Shown here in pieces: positions 1 through 13,500 of a stretch of DNA of 64,000 nucleotides; the first letter of the stretch is position 1; each line of letters begins with the position of its first letter. Both the position numbers and the translations under genes were made by a program. Location of the stretch: NCBI GenBank assembly GCA_019054805.1, contig JAHQIY010000002.1, positions 8,370,001-8,434,000 on the forward strand. The letters are read 5' to 3'. Below the pieces are notes generated by a model that had not been told where the DNA came from, did no database searches, and was given only the letters and a program-made list of their open reading frames with translations. This DNA comes from Brachionus manjavacas (lineage: Eukaryota > Rotifera > Eurotatoria > Ploima > Brachionidae).

Positions 1-182
1 TTAAGTTTTCGTCAATGGCATCGACATAAATTTTTTTAAAACACCCTAACGATTTTTGATTATATAAAATAAATCATAAAAATAAAATCAACAAAAAATT
101 CTTAACTATTGGATTTTAGATTTTAGAGTTCTGAAAAGTGTTGTAATATTTTTTCGATATAAATCTTAAAAAAATTACTTAA

Positions 183-1186
183 ATTAGTAGTATTAGTAGT
201 TCTTGCTGCGACACCTAACATGTAGATTGTCTAAGCCCATCACTGCCAATTGGCCGTGTAGAGCTGTAGCAGCCGATTCCATTGAACTTATCTAAAGCCA
301 TTTTAAAATTAGCGGTTGACTTGGGTTTCACCACATTTTCTGGTAACTTATTCCAATACGGAACTACTCTGTTTGAGAAAAATACATGTCTGGCATTTAC
401 TGCAGCTACAAAATCGTTTCTAATTTGAGCTGGAAAACTTTCTCTCTGGACTCTGATGCTATTTCCTCTTAACGCCCCGGCTGGTCCCCTGTTTTCTGAT
501 TTATTCACTAGATTCTTGACCAAGCTTACCTTTTCTATTCTAACTTTTCTATTCTAACACTAATCTGTACATTTCAATCAAGTCCCCTCTCACTCTTCTT
601 TCACTCAGCTTTGTCAGTCCTAATTTTGTCAGCCTCTTTTCATACGGCATGTTTCTTACAGACAAAGGTATTTTTGTTGCCCTCTCTTGCACCTTTTCCA
701 ACGCATTCACGTCTCTTGGATTCCAAACCTGCACTGCATAATCTAGGTGGGGTCTCACCATGGATATATACAATCTTACCTAAAGTCTTTCCTCTCTACT
801 TGTAAACGTTCGCTTTAGCATTCCAAGCACCCTATTCGCTTTCGCACAAGCACTTTTCACTTGGCTGGTCCATTTTAAATCTGATGAAACCATCACTCCA
901 AGATCCCTTTCCCACTTCTTTCTGTGATCACTAGTATAACATTCCTGTTGCTTTTTTGTGTATATTTATGCCTTTCATTTAGTCTGCCGAAATGCATTAC
1001 TTTACATTTATTAGCACACAGTTCCATACGCCAATCCTCTATCCATTGACATACTGCATCCAGATCTTTCTGTAACATCGCTCCCTCATAAACATTATTA
1101 ACTACACCGAGTATTTTTGAGTCATCTGCATACAATTCCATTCTATTAAATTGAAACATAAAAAAATTATTTAAAACGATTTTCAC
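183..1186 (-). mobile_element. LINE (jockey/CR1-like) 3' part, decayed
   Basis: Three broken reading frames on the minus strand are consecutive parts of one non-LTR reverse transcriptase. Positions 1186-893 encode the catalytic YADDSK motif, then a stretch of the type QWIEDWRMELCANKCKVMHFGR. Positions 773-549 encode the thumb region (VQERATK, RRVRGDLIEMY), and 523-215 the C-terminal tail (FFSNRVVPYWNKLPENVV). Frameshifts separate the parts. The 3' end is at low coordinates, where an irregular (CTA)n tail is seen at about 185-200 on the minus strand. The element is 5' truncated, as usual for LINEs. It is a dead copy. Confidence 0.85.
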
Positions 1187-1874
1187 CTTAAATTGAAAAA
1201 ATCAAATACTATTTGCACTTTGTTGTAGTATTCTTTTAGAACATATTTTATCTTTGATTTCAATATTTTAAAAAGGAAGAATTTTCGTTCAATTTGTGTT
1301 TGAAATTCCCAGTCACTAAAAAATTACTTAGTTGATATAAAAAGTTTTAAAAATCAAGTTCGATGCTAGTTTTTTCAATTTTTTTAACTAAAACAAAAAT
1401 ATATTCATACGCCCTTACTTAATGTTAGGTACCAAGTCTTCTATCTTTCTTCATTGTTTTAATTTTAATCAACTTTTAAAGTTTTATTCAACTAATATTA
1501 CCAAAGAAATTGCATCGTTAAGCACAAAGAATGTATTGAGGTCTAATTAAGAAAAAACCTCACATTTTTCATCAACTCATATACCTTTCCTTTTTATATT
1601 ATATTATAAAAAGGAAATTATTTTTATATTACCACTAAAATAGCCTTATTTGACTCTAAAAATTTCAATCAAATTTCAATAAAAAACAGTTCATAAAAAA
1701 CCTAAATTAGTTTAAAAATTTTCAGCAAAAATCTAAATGAGCAAAAATTTTCCAAAAATGTCAAGTAGTGAAGGTATTCTTTTGAATACCCATGACGAGT
1801 CAGTATTGGAAATTGATTATCATTGATGATGTCAATTACTAAAATAAGATAATTTTTTGTTCTAGATGCAACTA
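1187..1874. other. AT-rich non-coding stretch
   Basis: I see no open frame, RNA gene or repeat with clear ends here. If the XPO4 exon at 3284 follows an intron, this is intronic sequence. Confidence 0.5.
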
Positions 1875-3129
1875 ACTGGTGGCAACATAAAATCGAGACG
1901 AACTTTAAAAGGTCATTACTCTTTTAATATTTATCAAATTAAAACGAAAATTTGAGAGAATATAGCATTTTAATTCATGTTTTAATTTATGCTTTTATAT
2001 TTTTTCAATTAGTCCATTTCTTCGAATATTATTGAGTCGTTTGGATGTATAAGCCAAAAGGTCCTTTACGAGATTTTGTTACATATTTCTTGTACAAAGT
2101 CGTATTTTATTCCTTAGTTCATCCAATTTTTTTTCTCTCCAGCCATTCTCATACACTTTCTCCTTTAAAATGGACCAAAAATTTTCAAAATTTGATATTT
2201 TGGTCAACCAAGTAGTTGACCACTGTATTGGCATTATGAGAGCTCGCCAAGTCGGGCCAAAACTTATAGTTGCCGTCTGAATGATGCTTTTTAATAAACG
2301 GAATGACTCCACGCTTTAAAAAGTCTAAATAGACAGTTTGGTTGACTGCAAGTCCACTTTTTCGTATGATTGGCACCAAAATATCCCTCGCAGAAATGAC
2401 CAAACAAACAAGTAATTTCTGCCCAAATTTCTAAACTGGGGTATATTTTGTACTTGCTGGTGTTGCAGCAATGTTACTTGAGTAAAATATATCATTTCCA
2501 TTGATTTTACCATAACTGAGAGTGAAATGGGATTCATCGTCTAAAATCCAGGAAATATTTGTATCTTTTAAATACAAATTTCTACATTTAACTCTAGCTA
2601 CTTTTTTTTTGGGTTTCGGTTCGTTCAGGGATTTTCATCTTTTTTTCTAGATGTTATTTGAAGCTTCTTCAACAATTTTGAGACCATTTGCTGGCTTATA
2701 TCAAACTTTTTGGCTGCTTGACGCTGAATGATGTTGTCTTTGTGATCAAAAGCCTTTTTTAGCTAATTGAGTTGTTCTTTAGTCATTTTTTTCAATGTTT
2801 GACCAGAGCCTTGTTTCCTTTCTGGTGAAAAATATTCACCACGTTTTAAAATTCGGTAAACAGTACTCCTTGGAATTTTTTCCTCCCATTAACTACCTCA
2901 CAGTGAATATCTTTCCAAGTGATCTATTTTCGTTAAAAAACGCGTACACGCGAATTCTTAGGGCCTCTTCTTTAGATGAATTTATTTTGGTCATTTTTAA
3001 TTCAAATTGAATATTTTCTTGATGTCGTATTTAAAATTAAATTTACTACAAGAATATGGAAAGAGATTTAAAAAAAACAGCATTGCAAATGATACTTAAA
3101 GTTCGTCTGGATTTTAAGTTGTCACTCGT
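1875..3129 (-). mobile_element. mariner/IS630-type DNA transposon, inactive
   Basis: The terminal inverted repeats are imperfect: ACTGGTGGCAACATAAAATC at the left, and the right end reads as ACGAGTGACAACTTAAAATC on the other strand. Both continue with a shared AGACGAACTTTAA. TA dinucleotides lie immediately outside both ends (1873-1874 and 3130-3131), as expected for the Tc1/mariner superfamily. The transposase runs on the minus strand from about 3000 (helix-turn-helix, STVYRILKR) to about 2010. A WILDDESHF-type aspartate motif lies near 2550-2520 and FWPDLASSH near 2270-2240. Frameshifts and stops disable it. Its 1255 bp length is normal for a full mariner element. It ends 154 bp before an XPO4 exon. 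Confidence 0.85.
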
Positions 3130-3283
3130 TAGAAAAATAAACAAAAATTTTTTAAATTTTTTTTATTAAATAATACTTAACTGTGATAGAGTTGATTTCT
3201 TTTTATTAAAATTAGCGGTGAGAAAAATAGTGGGTCGTTAATTAAGAGTTAATGAGATAAGTTTTAATTTTTTTTTAACCAAG

Positions 3284-4518
3284 ACTTATTGCTGAAAAAT
3301 ACGAACAGATGACTGAAATTTTGAAGCAAATTTACCAATACCAACTGTCAAATAGACAAATTGAAAAGCAGTTTGAGCAACATTTGACCAAGCTGTCTGA
3401 AGACATCCATTGGCTGCTATTGATAAACGGTTTTGTCCTTTTCGAAATAAGTGAATCCGAAGAAAACCTGATACCAGAAAAAATAATGAATTATGATGCA
3501 TCCATTGCCTCTGATGTAAATAATCTTACCAATCTATCAAATTTGCTAGATCAACCATCACAAATCCACAACCAACCGGCATATCCCATCCTGAACTCAA
3601 TCAATTTGTCTCTAATCGATGCCAAGGTTCCCAACACCTTCAATCCTATAGTCTCTTTTGCATTCACTGGAATGCAGCTAGCCGAGCTCGAGAGCCACAT
3701 GTTTTGCCTAAACATGCTCCAATACTTGAGCCCTCAGGTAGCAAGCACTTTGGCCTGGTTCTTCAAAGAACTCTGTCAAAGCTTCCTCTTCATGAACGAA
3801 TCAAACTATTCGTTTATAAATCCGACTTTGCACCATTTTTTTGGACCGGACACCCAGTCGGCTTCTACAATTCTCAAATTTATGATTCGAAAAATTCTAA
3901 TTAACTTTTACATTTGGTCCTCGGAGACCACTTGCACCATTCAAACAGCCAAATTGCTCATAGAATTGTCCAAGAACCGCTCAGTAGCAAAGTATCTGAT
4001 GCAGGATGCCAACTATTGGTCTATCGGTCACGTGGTAACACACAGCCATCAACAGCCGTGGAAACTGCTTCCGTCGAGTGTTAAAAAACTAGCTATTAAG
4101 TCATTGATCATCAGTAGCCTGGGACAGCCTAACGAGAACATGGTGAATAGTCTGCAGGCTTTGGGCTCACGTTTCGAAGCGCTCAACTTCGAATCAAGCA
4201 GCCTTCACGCAGAAAGCAAAATCAAGGAAGTCATGAGTTTAATTGAGAGTTTAAATGGCATTATTGAGGCAACTAGTCATGAAAATTTAAATTTTCTAAT
4301 AGGGGTGATTTTGCCAAGGCTCGAGCAAGGCGTTCACTTGTTGGATCGGTACCATAACTATGGTGAAATTGTCGAGCTTGTTCTTGGCATGTACAATGGG
4401 GTTATAGAGAAAATTCTCACTCAGCTTAATGTCAGCCTTATTGAGCACGTTTCCATCAAAAATAAAATTCTGGAATGTTTTCTGGGCCTAATACAAATAT
4501 TTGCAAAACATAATCAAA
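3284..4518 (+). CDS. XPO4: XPO4 internal exon
   Basis: I place the start after a pyrimidine-rich tract ending AACCAAG at 3283, which gives LIAEKYEQMTEIL. An alternative acceptor is the CAG at 3306-3308, directly before ATG 3309. The ATG is internal and not the gene start, because the first residues already align in the middle of the karyopherin. The donor is GT at 4519, leaving one base of the split codon. Confidence 0.9.
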
Positions 4519-7500
4519 GTAATCATTAATTTTACCCCCCCCCAGCCCCTTTTAATTATTTTTTAATTAATACACCATCCTAAAATTATATTTGGTAGTT
4601 GTTTTCAAATAAATTTGCATAGCTACTAATTTTAAGATATTTAAAATTTGAGATACAAGATTAATTAACTAAAAATAGGATTTTTTCCCGGAAGATGACA
4701 AATTTTTAAGGACCAGTTTTGGCATCTAAAAATTTTTTTGACACTCGGAATCCAAAAATTAATGACTGGAAAAATTGTTTTTAATCAGAGAGATTAAAAA
4801 TAGATAAAGACAGTCTTAATTCTATTCAAATGTGGATTTTTTCTTTATTCTTTTTATTTCTTCAGATGCTGAGAAATTAAATAAAAAAATTTTTTTCATG
4901 ATTTTTCAAATTTTTTTTGTTTGTAATTGTTTGCGCAGATTAAGAATTTATGAGAAATTCTGAAAATTACTCGTTTTTTTTTTAAATTTTTATTACTAGT
5001 CAAAGTTTGAAAAACATTAAAAGGGAGGTTTTTCGTTTTATGATATATAATTTTCGAAAAATAATTTTTTTTCTGGAAAAATCTCTTTCAGAGCGTACAG
5101 TGCGAAAAAACTTCAAGTCAAAAATTTTTTAAGGTAATAAAACCTTTTTTTAAGGTAAAAATTGAAACCCGCCTAACCAAAATTTACAATAAATTAATGC
5201 AAGTCAAATCTTCTAGCAGGATTAATTTTAAAATTTTTTTCTTGAACAATATTTAAGATTGCAATCAAGAAATAAAAATTGAAAAAATTAAAATATTTAT
5301 TTAATTTCATTTAAGAATTCATTTTTTTTAGTATGTTTAATTAAAAAAGAATTAATCTGAAAAATTTCTCATATGTCTTTAATCGGCGCATCAAATTCTA
5401 TAAGGATGTGTCAAAAAAATTAAGGTTATTAGACAGACTTATTTTAGACTCAAATTACCCTTTTCCTTTCTATTCTAGCCATCTGTAATGTTTATTTTGG
5501 TTTGAATTGTAAAAGAATGGGATAGGATTGATTAGAGATGTTATTTGACTAATTTTTATCCGGAATAATTAGATCTGAATATTTTTTTTTCTTTAAACCA
5601 AAAATTCAAATTTTTAAATATCTGAATTTGTAATGTGAACTTTTTTTTTAAAGTTAATTATTCAAATAAAGTACAAACCAGATTTATAAATTCAAATTTT
5701 TCCTAATTTAAAAAATAAAATTAAATAAGAAAAAAGTCAACTGTGCAATTTGGTTAAAGACCTTACTAAAAGTACAAACAAAATATTTTAAAGTTTGAAT
5801 AAATGCTTTCTTATTTGTTTAAATTAAATACCTTATCTGGAATATAATTTCAAAGATAGCAATAAAGAGCATTGTGAAGTTTTGTTCAAAAAGTTCAAGA
5901 AAAAAGTTCTTAATTCAAATTTTTCGATGAATGAAAAAAATTTGCTCCTGTAAAATATGTAACAATGTGTAACAAAAGTTGTTACACCGTGAAAATAAAT
6001 TCTGAAAGTTTTCTTTTAATTAATCATCGACTTTTAAAATCAATCGAATTTAAGGCAATTTATTTGTCTTTGTAAAAAAAGAAGTTTTATTTGCAATTTT
6101 TTAAAAAAATTTTAAGTGTATAATTTTAATTTTCGAAATTTTTTATTTCAAAACCAACTTAACATTCATTCAGTTTTTTTGGAAAATCAATAATTGGTTA
6201 ATTGGGATTTTTTTTGGTTTTTTTTTTTGAGCAAGTCTTGTAACATTTTTTGTTACATCATGTGCTAATTTTATCACTATATTATCACTTCATTCCATTC
6301 AAAATATATACGAATTTAAGATTTTGAACTGAACTTTATGAACGAAATTTCACAATGCTGCAATAAAGTGATGGAAGTTCCTAGTTCTGGTCAACAGCCT
6401 TAAACATCACGCCGTGTACTACACAACAAATCATATCCTATTCTTTATTATGTTCACATTTTTTTGTATTCCTGCTACCTCATTTCCTGCCGAACAGCTT
6501 TTTTCACATGCTGGTTATTCTTTGGAAGAGACGCAACAGACAAATTAGTCAAAATTATGGTAAATCAAGAAAGTATATAGTGTACTATAGTCAGCTTTTT
6601 GCAAATATTTTCTAAACTATTTTTTATTCGATTCATTTTTTCATCTAATTACTTTTAAATTAATTCGGTTTCTAAAATTCAAATATAAAAATGATTCTTT
6701 CTTTTTTTTTTATTTGATTTTAGTATTTGAATCTGCTATCTATTGAAACTTTTAAATGAAATGAAAAATTTATTTGTCTTTTAAATTTAGATCATATTTT
6801 ATTAAATTAAATTTTATTTTTGGTTTGAATTTAATATTTAAATAACATTTTCTTAAATTTGGATGAAATTCAAATAAATTTTGAAAAACGGACTCAAATG
6901 AGAATCCATTCATTTGTTATTTTAATTAGAAAAAGACAATCCAAATTTCTTAATTTTTTTAATTGTGAAAAAGTTAAGAAACGAGTTGAATAATGCTTCT
7001 AATTAGGTGTTAGACCGTCTTTATTTTTCAAACACTCACTAATTCTCTTTGACATCGAGTCTACTAAGTTCTTTAAAATGGATTTTGGTATATTATTTAG
7101 AATACTTGGGACGATTTCCTTCAGCTTCCTATGACCTTGGCTCTTGTTTTGCAGTCTCTTTATCGAGCCAACTTCATAAATTTTCAATGCAATTCAGATC
7201 TGGGCTGATCACAGACTTAAATAATTAGCTCTTGGAATCATTCCTTCACTATTTTGGCACGATGACAAGGGTCATTGTCTTGCTAAAATTTGGAGGCCTC
7301 TTCTTCTCTCAACATATCAACTGATGGAAGTAAGTTATTTCCTAAAATATCAACATATCTGTGAGAATAAAGCCTTCCGTCAAGGATAGAAAAAACTGCT
7401 CGACCATAGTAGCTCAAACTAGTGATGTTATTTGGATTTACGTTTTTCAAAATTTGTTTAAATTTCATCCAAATTTTTGACAATTTTATTTAAATATTGA

Positions 7501-10500
7501 ATTCAAACAAAAATAAATTTAACTTGAAATAACAAATAAATTTTTATTTGATTCCAAAGTTTGAATAAATGAATGATTCAATTACTAAAACCAAATAAAA
7601 AAAATTTAAAAAGAAAAAAAACGAATCGAATAAAAATTGTCTAATAAATATTTTTTAAAAATTTGAATACAATACACTATAAACTCTCTTGAATTACCAT
7701 AATTATATCTAATTTGTCAGGCGACAATCTGTTGCGTCTATTCCAAAGAGTGACGAGGAAAATCAAAGAAGAAACAAAGTGATGATGACAGTGCTTTATT
7801 GAAAAATAGAATAATTTTGTTGATTTTTGTGTAGTTTTTAATTAACCTGTATGTGAAAAAAGCTGTTCCGCCGGAACTGATGTAGCTGGAATACAAAAAA
7901 GATGTTGCACAACATGATAAAGAATAGGATAAGACTTATGGTTCTGTTGCCAATACTCGAGTGGCTGAACATTCTTTGAAGGCTCAGAATTATACCGTAC
8001 AATTTCTAAATCTACTTGGTCCATTTCTTCATCAAAGTCACTGTTTTCATTTATTTCAATGTTTTCTAAATATTCCGGGCGGGTGATTTTAATATGATCA
8101 AGCATATTTTTTGTTGACCCAGAATATATATATTTAGTTATACAATAATTACAAAAAAGGTTTACCATCTAAATCTACTTGTCTCGAATGAGTATGAACT
8201 GGAGAACTTTTCTTATAATTGCGTATTTTTGATTGTGTGGTACACGGCGTGATATTTAAAGGCAGTTGACCAGAACTAGGAGTTTCCATCATTTAGTATT
8301 TTATTAATTATATTCAAGAATTTAACTTTAATTTAAACAAATAATAAATCACTTTTTCAAATTACAAAAATTTTTTTTGTGCATTTAGTCAAATTTTAGG
8401 CACATTTGATTTCTTTTTTAGCTGATTTTTGTTTTCAAATTTAAAAATATTTTGTCTTTTAAATTTAGATCATATTTTATTTGAATAATTAACTTAATTT
8501 AAAAAAAAATTTTAGTTTCTAATTAAAATATTTAAAAATTCGAATTTTTGGTTTAAATAAAATAATTTTTCGAATCTGATTTATCCGAATAAAAATTGTT
8601 CAAATAACATCACTAGCTCAAACTGCACCAAATTCCAATAGAACTTACTTGCATTGTTCTTTTAATAATGCAATGTTCATTATACCTCTCTGATGGTATC
8701 CTTTTTATCTGAATTCGATTTTTTCTATTCCCTACTTGAATGTCCATTTCGTCACTGAACATTATTTATCTCTATTTAGCCTTGTTCCATGATTTTACAT
8801 TGCGACAGAAATTATTTCTAGCTTTTCTTTGAGATTTTGTTAATCGTGGTTTTCGAACCGCATACTTCCGTTCGAGTTTTCTTTCTAATAAACTTCGTAT
8901 AACCAGAGAATCTGATGCTTTTCTTCCACTTTCCAGTTATGAGCTAAAATATGTGACGGCTCAGCATTTTTCTCAAGAAAAACAGCCTTAATTCAGTCCT
9001 CTTTACTAATAGGACAACGTTTAGGAGACTGAATTGACATTTTGGTCACAAAAGCGATTAGATTTGTTCCAGAATTTTTATCAGGAGGTCTATTTTACAA
9101 TTATTTTTATAAGTGGGTGCCAAAAAAAAATATTTTTAGAGAGATTGCTCTTGTCGCAAAGAAAAAAGAAGAAAATTTTTTTTAACTTTTTCACAATTAA
9201 AAAAAATCAGCAATTTGGATTGTCTTTTTCTAATTAAAATAACAAATGAATGGATTTTCATTACTTCTCTCACTAATTTTTTTTTAGAATTTTCTTTTAT
9301 TTTAAAAAATATTTTAAGTTTTCTTTTTGAATTTAATTCAAATTTTGAAAAAAAATTACGCTTTTTTTTGGGAAAAATAAGAAATTTATGAATTCAAATC
9401 AAGCAACTTTCTAGATTAAAGATGAAGAGTTTTTCTTCCTCTACAAAATGCTACAGTGAAAATTGTATTTTATACAAAACGTGATAAACTAATTTAAATT
9501 AAGAGTTGCGATATCATAATTGATCGGTTTTTGTTTTTGTTATTTTGGCACCTGATATTGTTAAAGTCATTTATGTTCATAATAGTTTATTAAATAAAGG
9601 CAAATTTTATTAGATATTTTTCCGTAGTTTTTAGACAGAAACATTTCAATAAATTTTTGGTAGTTATTCTAACTTGGGTGGTCACAAATTTTGAAAAGCT
9701 TTTTTTAATTTAAATCTAATTGTGTGAATAAATTTGATTTAAGGAAGACAAAGTATTGACCAGAACATAGAAGAAGATTACTTCAACGATTTGCTTCTCT
9801 TCCTGACTTTATTGAATCGATTACACAACATTAACTATGATAATGATGAAAATCGATTTTTACCTATTGAGCCGAGCACAAATGAGCAAAATTCTGTGAT
9901 AAAAGTCATAGACGTGATATTGATTGGACTCGAGTTTTTGATTCCACTTATGAGCAGGGAGATTCTCAAATTCCAGACATTGGCCATTGAATACTTCAGG
10001 CTTACGTCCAACATATCATTCAATAATCCGGACAAAATCTTCTCACGGCCAATTCAACTCTATAACTCTTTGATCAGCTCAATCCAATTTGGCCTCACTT
10101 CGTAAGTTTTTCCAAATTGCTTATTTAATTCATGAATGTGACCAATGCACCATTTTTAGTTAATTAGATAATTAGGCTATTGAAAGTGACGTTACCAATT
10201 GATAGGTGAATTTCCAAGGGTCTTGCATTTGACCAGGCTTTTCAGAAAAATAATTTTCCGTGCTAGGGGTCTAAAGACACCAGAACTTATGCAAGGGAGT
10301 ATGTCTTCTGAGAGGCAAATCTTACTAATTTCTCCATAAACCCCCATCAACCGGCATTTATTCTGAAAGAGCACAAAATTTTACGTCATAATCTGAAGTC
10401 TTTCTGAAACAAAAATTTTTTGTTGGGCTGCAATTTTGGAAAAAGCTGAAAATTAAGCCTTTTTTTTAGTTTTTTTGTATCTAGTCTTAGGATTACCCCA

Positions 10501-13500
10501 CAACCCCATATAAAGTATATATATTCTGAAACTATAAAAAGATTCTGAATATTTTTTATTTTTAGAGTTATACATTTAAAAAAAATTTTCAAAAAAAAAA
10601 TTAATTCAATTTATCTGAATTTAATAAAAATTGACTATTGGCAAAAGTCAAAAAGCCATCGGATTAAGGACAGACTTGTGCGTAAGTCAAAAGTCATTTT
10701 AAAGTCAAGTAATTTGACTTGACTCAAATTTTTTTTGTAAAGTTAAGTCATTTGAAATGACTTGATAGATGACTTGAATTTATTTAAAATGATTTCTTTA
10801 ATATAATAAATTTTAATTAAAAAATAAAAATTGCTTAATGATAAGTTTATTTTCTTCATCTTGATTTTTTCTCAAAAATAATAATATAGAAAAATAACTA
10901 CAGTGGTGATTTGATAACAGTATTTTACGAAAAATTACATAAAATATCGTTAATTAACAAAATTTTACCACATTTCACGTAAATTAACGTAAAATCCGAA
11001 AAGTGAGAAAGAGGTATTTTACGAAAAATTGCGTAAATTTTCAGGATTTTGAGATAACTTTGGTTAAATTTGGTAAAATTCAAACAACCAATTTAAAATT
11101 CAAAATTTTTGAAAGAATTCTTTTTTTTTCGAATAATCAAAAGTTAAAATAATTTTTTTTTATAATAATTTAAAAAAAACTTTTTTTTTAACCAATTTAT
11201 GAAAAAAAAACTTTTTTAACTTTTGACTTTTCGAAAAAAAAAGAATTCTTTCAAAAATTTTGAATTTTACCAAATTTAACCAAAATTATCTCAAAATCCT
11301 GAAAATTTACGTAATTTTTCGTAAAATACCTCTTTCTCACTTTTTGGATTTTACGTTAATTTACGTAAAATGTGGTAAAATTTTGTTAATTAACGATATT
11401 TTATGTAATTTTTCGTAAAATACTGTTATCAAATCACCCTTGTAAATATCCAATAATTCAAAATTGCTGCATAGTAATGCCTCAAGATTGCTTACTGTAA
11501 GTCGTGATCTATGTGGTCTATTAATGTATCCTGATCTCGAAAATAGACTCTCAACTGGCCCTGATGATGCTGGAATTGACAAAAATTTCAAGCCATTCTA
11601 AATGACTTGAAACAGAACTAAAATAATGCACTAAAATGACTAAAAAAATATCTTAAGTCTAGTCCCTGACTTGACTTTGACTTAGTGACTTACGCACAAG
11701 TCTGATTAGGGATTTGTAAATAGAAATTTTGTTAATCTTGGTTTTCGAGCCGCATACTTCCGTTCGAGTTTTCTTTCTAATAAACTTCGTCTAACCAGAG
11801 AATCTGATGCTTTTCTGTCATTTTCATGTTATGAGTAAAAATATGTGCGAAGATCTTTTTTTTCTACCAAACGGACTAATCATGGACCAATCTTTGATAG
11901 TAAAAATCTTAGGTCTTCCAGATCTTGGATGATTGTCATACGAATTTGTTTGCGAAAAAACAACACCGGGTGTAAATCACCTAAATTTTTGGAAAAGTGA
12001 ATTTTTTTCAGATACATTTATTACTAATTATCTGAATTTAGCTATGCACCCATTTTCATCTAAAAAAAAATTTGTCATCACCTTTAAATTTCAAATGAAA
12101 AAAAAAACAACCCAAAACACCTTCATAACTTTCCAGATACACCCAAAAAAAGATTATATTTTTGAATAGAGCATAAAAATATCTACTGGAAAATGTAGTT
12201 TTTATAGATGAATTAATTTGATTTTGCCATTAAAAATCGAAAAAACAACTTTTTGGCTCTTCGTCAATGCATCCTGATTTTTTTGCCTTTTTCCATTTTT
12301 TTTCAAAAATGTAAAATTGCAATTTTTGGTTATCGATCCTGAGGAATCTGAAAAATTTCTTGCTATTTTTTTAAGATTCTGTTAAATGTTTTAAACAACT
12401 CCACAACGAACTTCTAAAGTAAATCAAATGTTAGGAAAGTGTTAAAAATAAATTATTCCTAACTTTTTTAATTTTTAGACAAAAATTTTTATTATTTTGA
12501 AATTTATTATATTTAAAAGTTTGGTAGATGCACAAATTGATCAATATTTTGATACAGTATACTCACCACTTCCCCTCATTGCTAGGATACTTTGATCAAT
12601 TTGTCCGTCCCTGCGGTAGTCCTAGGAGAAGTAAAAATTAAGGAATTATAAAAAAAAAAGAAAAATTTACATAAAATAATAAAAATTAAAAGAAAGTAAA
12701 AAAAAAATAAGGAAGAAAAAAAGACCGATTTTGAAAATTAGAAGGCTAGAGAACTTGGACCAAAATTTACCAATTTATTTTATTTCGAATTAGATCATCT
12801 AAAAGAATTCTGAAATGTATAAATTTTAAATTTTTTAGACATAACCAAATTGAATCAGATATACCATCATTATTGATTAGATTATTCTTAAGATTGTCTT
12901 AAAGTTGGCTTTTAATTACTGTAATTTTTAAGGGTTCTATTTTAAAGTACTTGGAAATAAGTTAGAAGTCGGAAGAAAAGGATTTATTAGAAGGAAGGTC
13001 ATTTAGCATATAATTTGTGATAAGAGATAATTATATTTAATTGTATCAATGAAAGTTAGTTTTGTAAATAGATAAAGTTCATCAAAGTTGACAATTTTCA
13101 GTACTTTTAATACTCGTAATATGTGACAAAAGGGTTTTAAGCCAAACATTTGTCTTATTAAATTTTTTTGTAATTTAAAAGAGTTGTTTAAAAGTCCCAA
13201 TTTAAAGTCCACATCCGAATTTAAAAAAAAATTTAAAAGTCCGGACTTGGACTCCACTTGAGACTTGTGAGTTTTAAACAGATTTGGAAAAATGAATTGA
13301 ACCACTTGGGTCGCATTAGTTTTAAATTTACTTCATTTTTTGTAACCAAAGCTGTTTGTTGTTTTTCCCCTTACTTGTCAGGATTTATGATTTATTTATT
13401 TAGTCAGAATCAGTTTTTATGATCCCAATTAAATTATATCTAAAATGAAATTTTTTTCTCCTGGACTAAATTTATCGGTCAAGCATTTTCCAGTATTTGA

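Noticed and set aside
3309-4529. A 406-codon ORF starting at ATG 3309, taken as a complete gene
   Set aside because: It is an internal XPO4 exon. Its first residues align mid-protein, the upstream codons to 3285 are open behind a splice acceptor, and the last three codons are intron.
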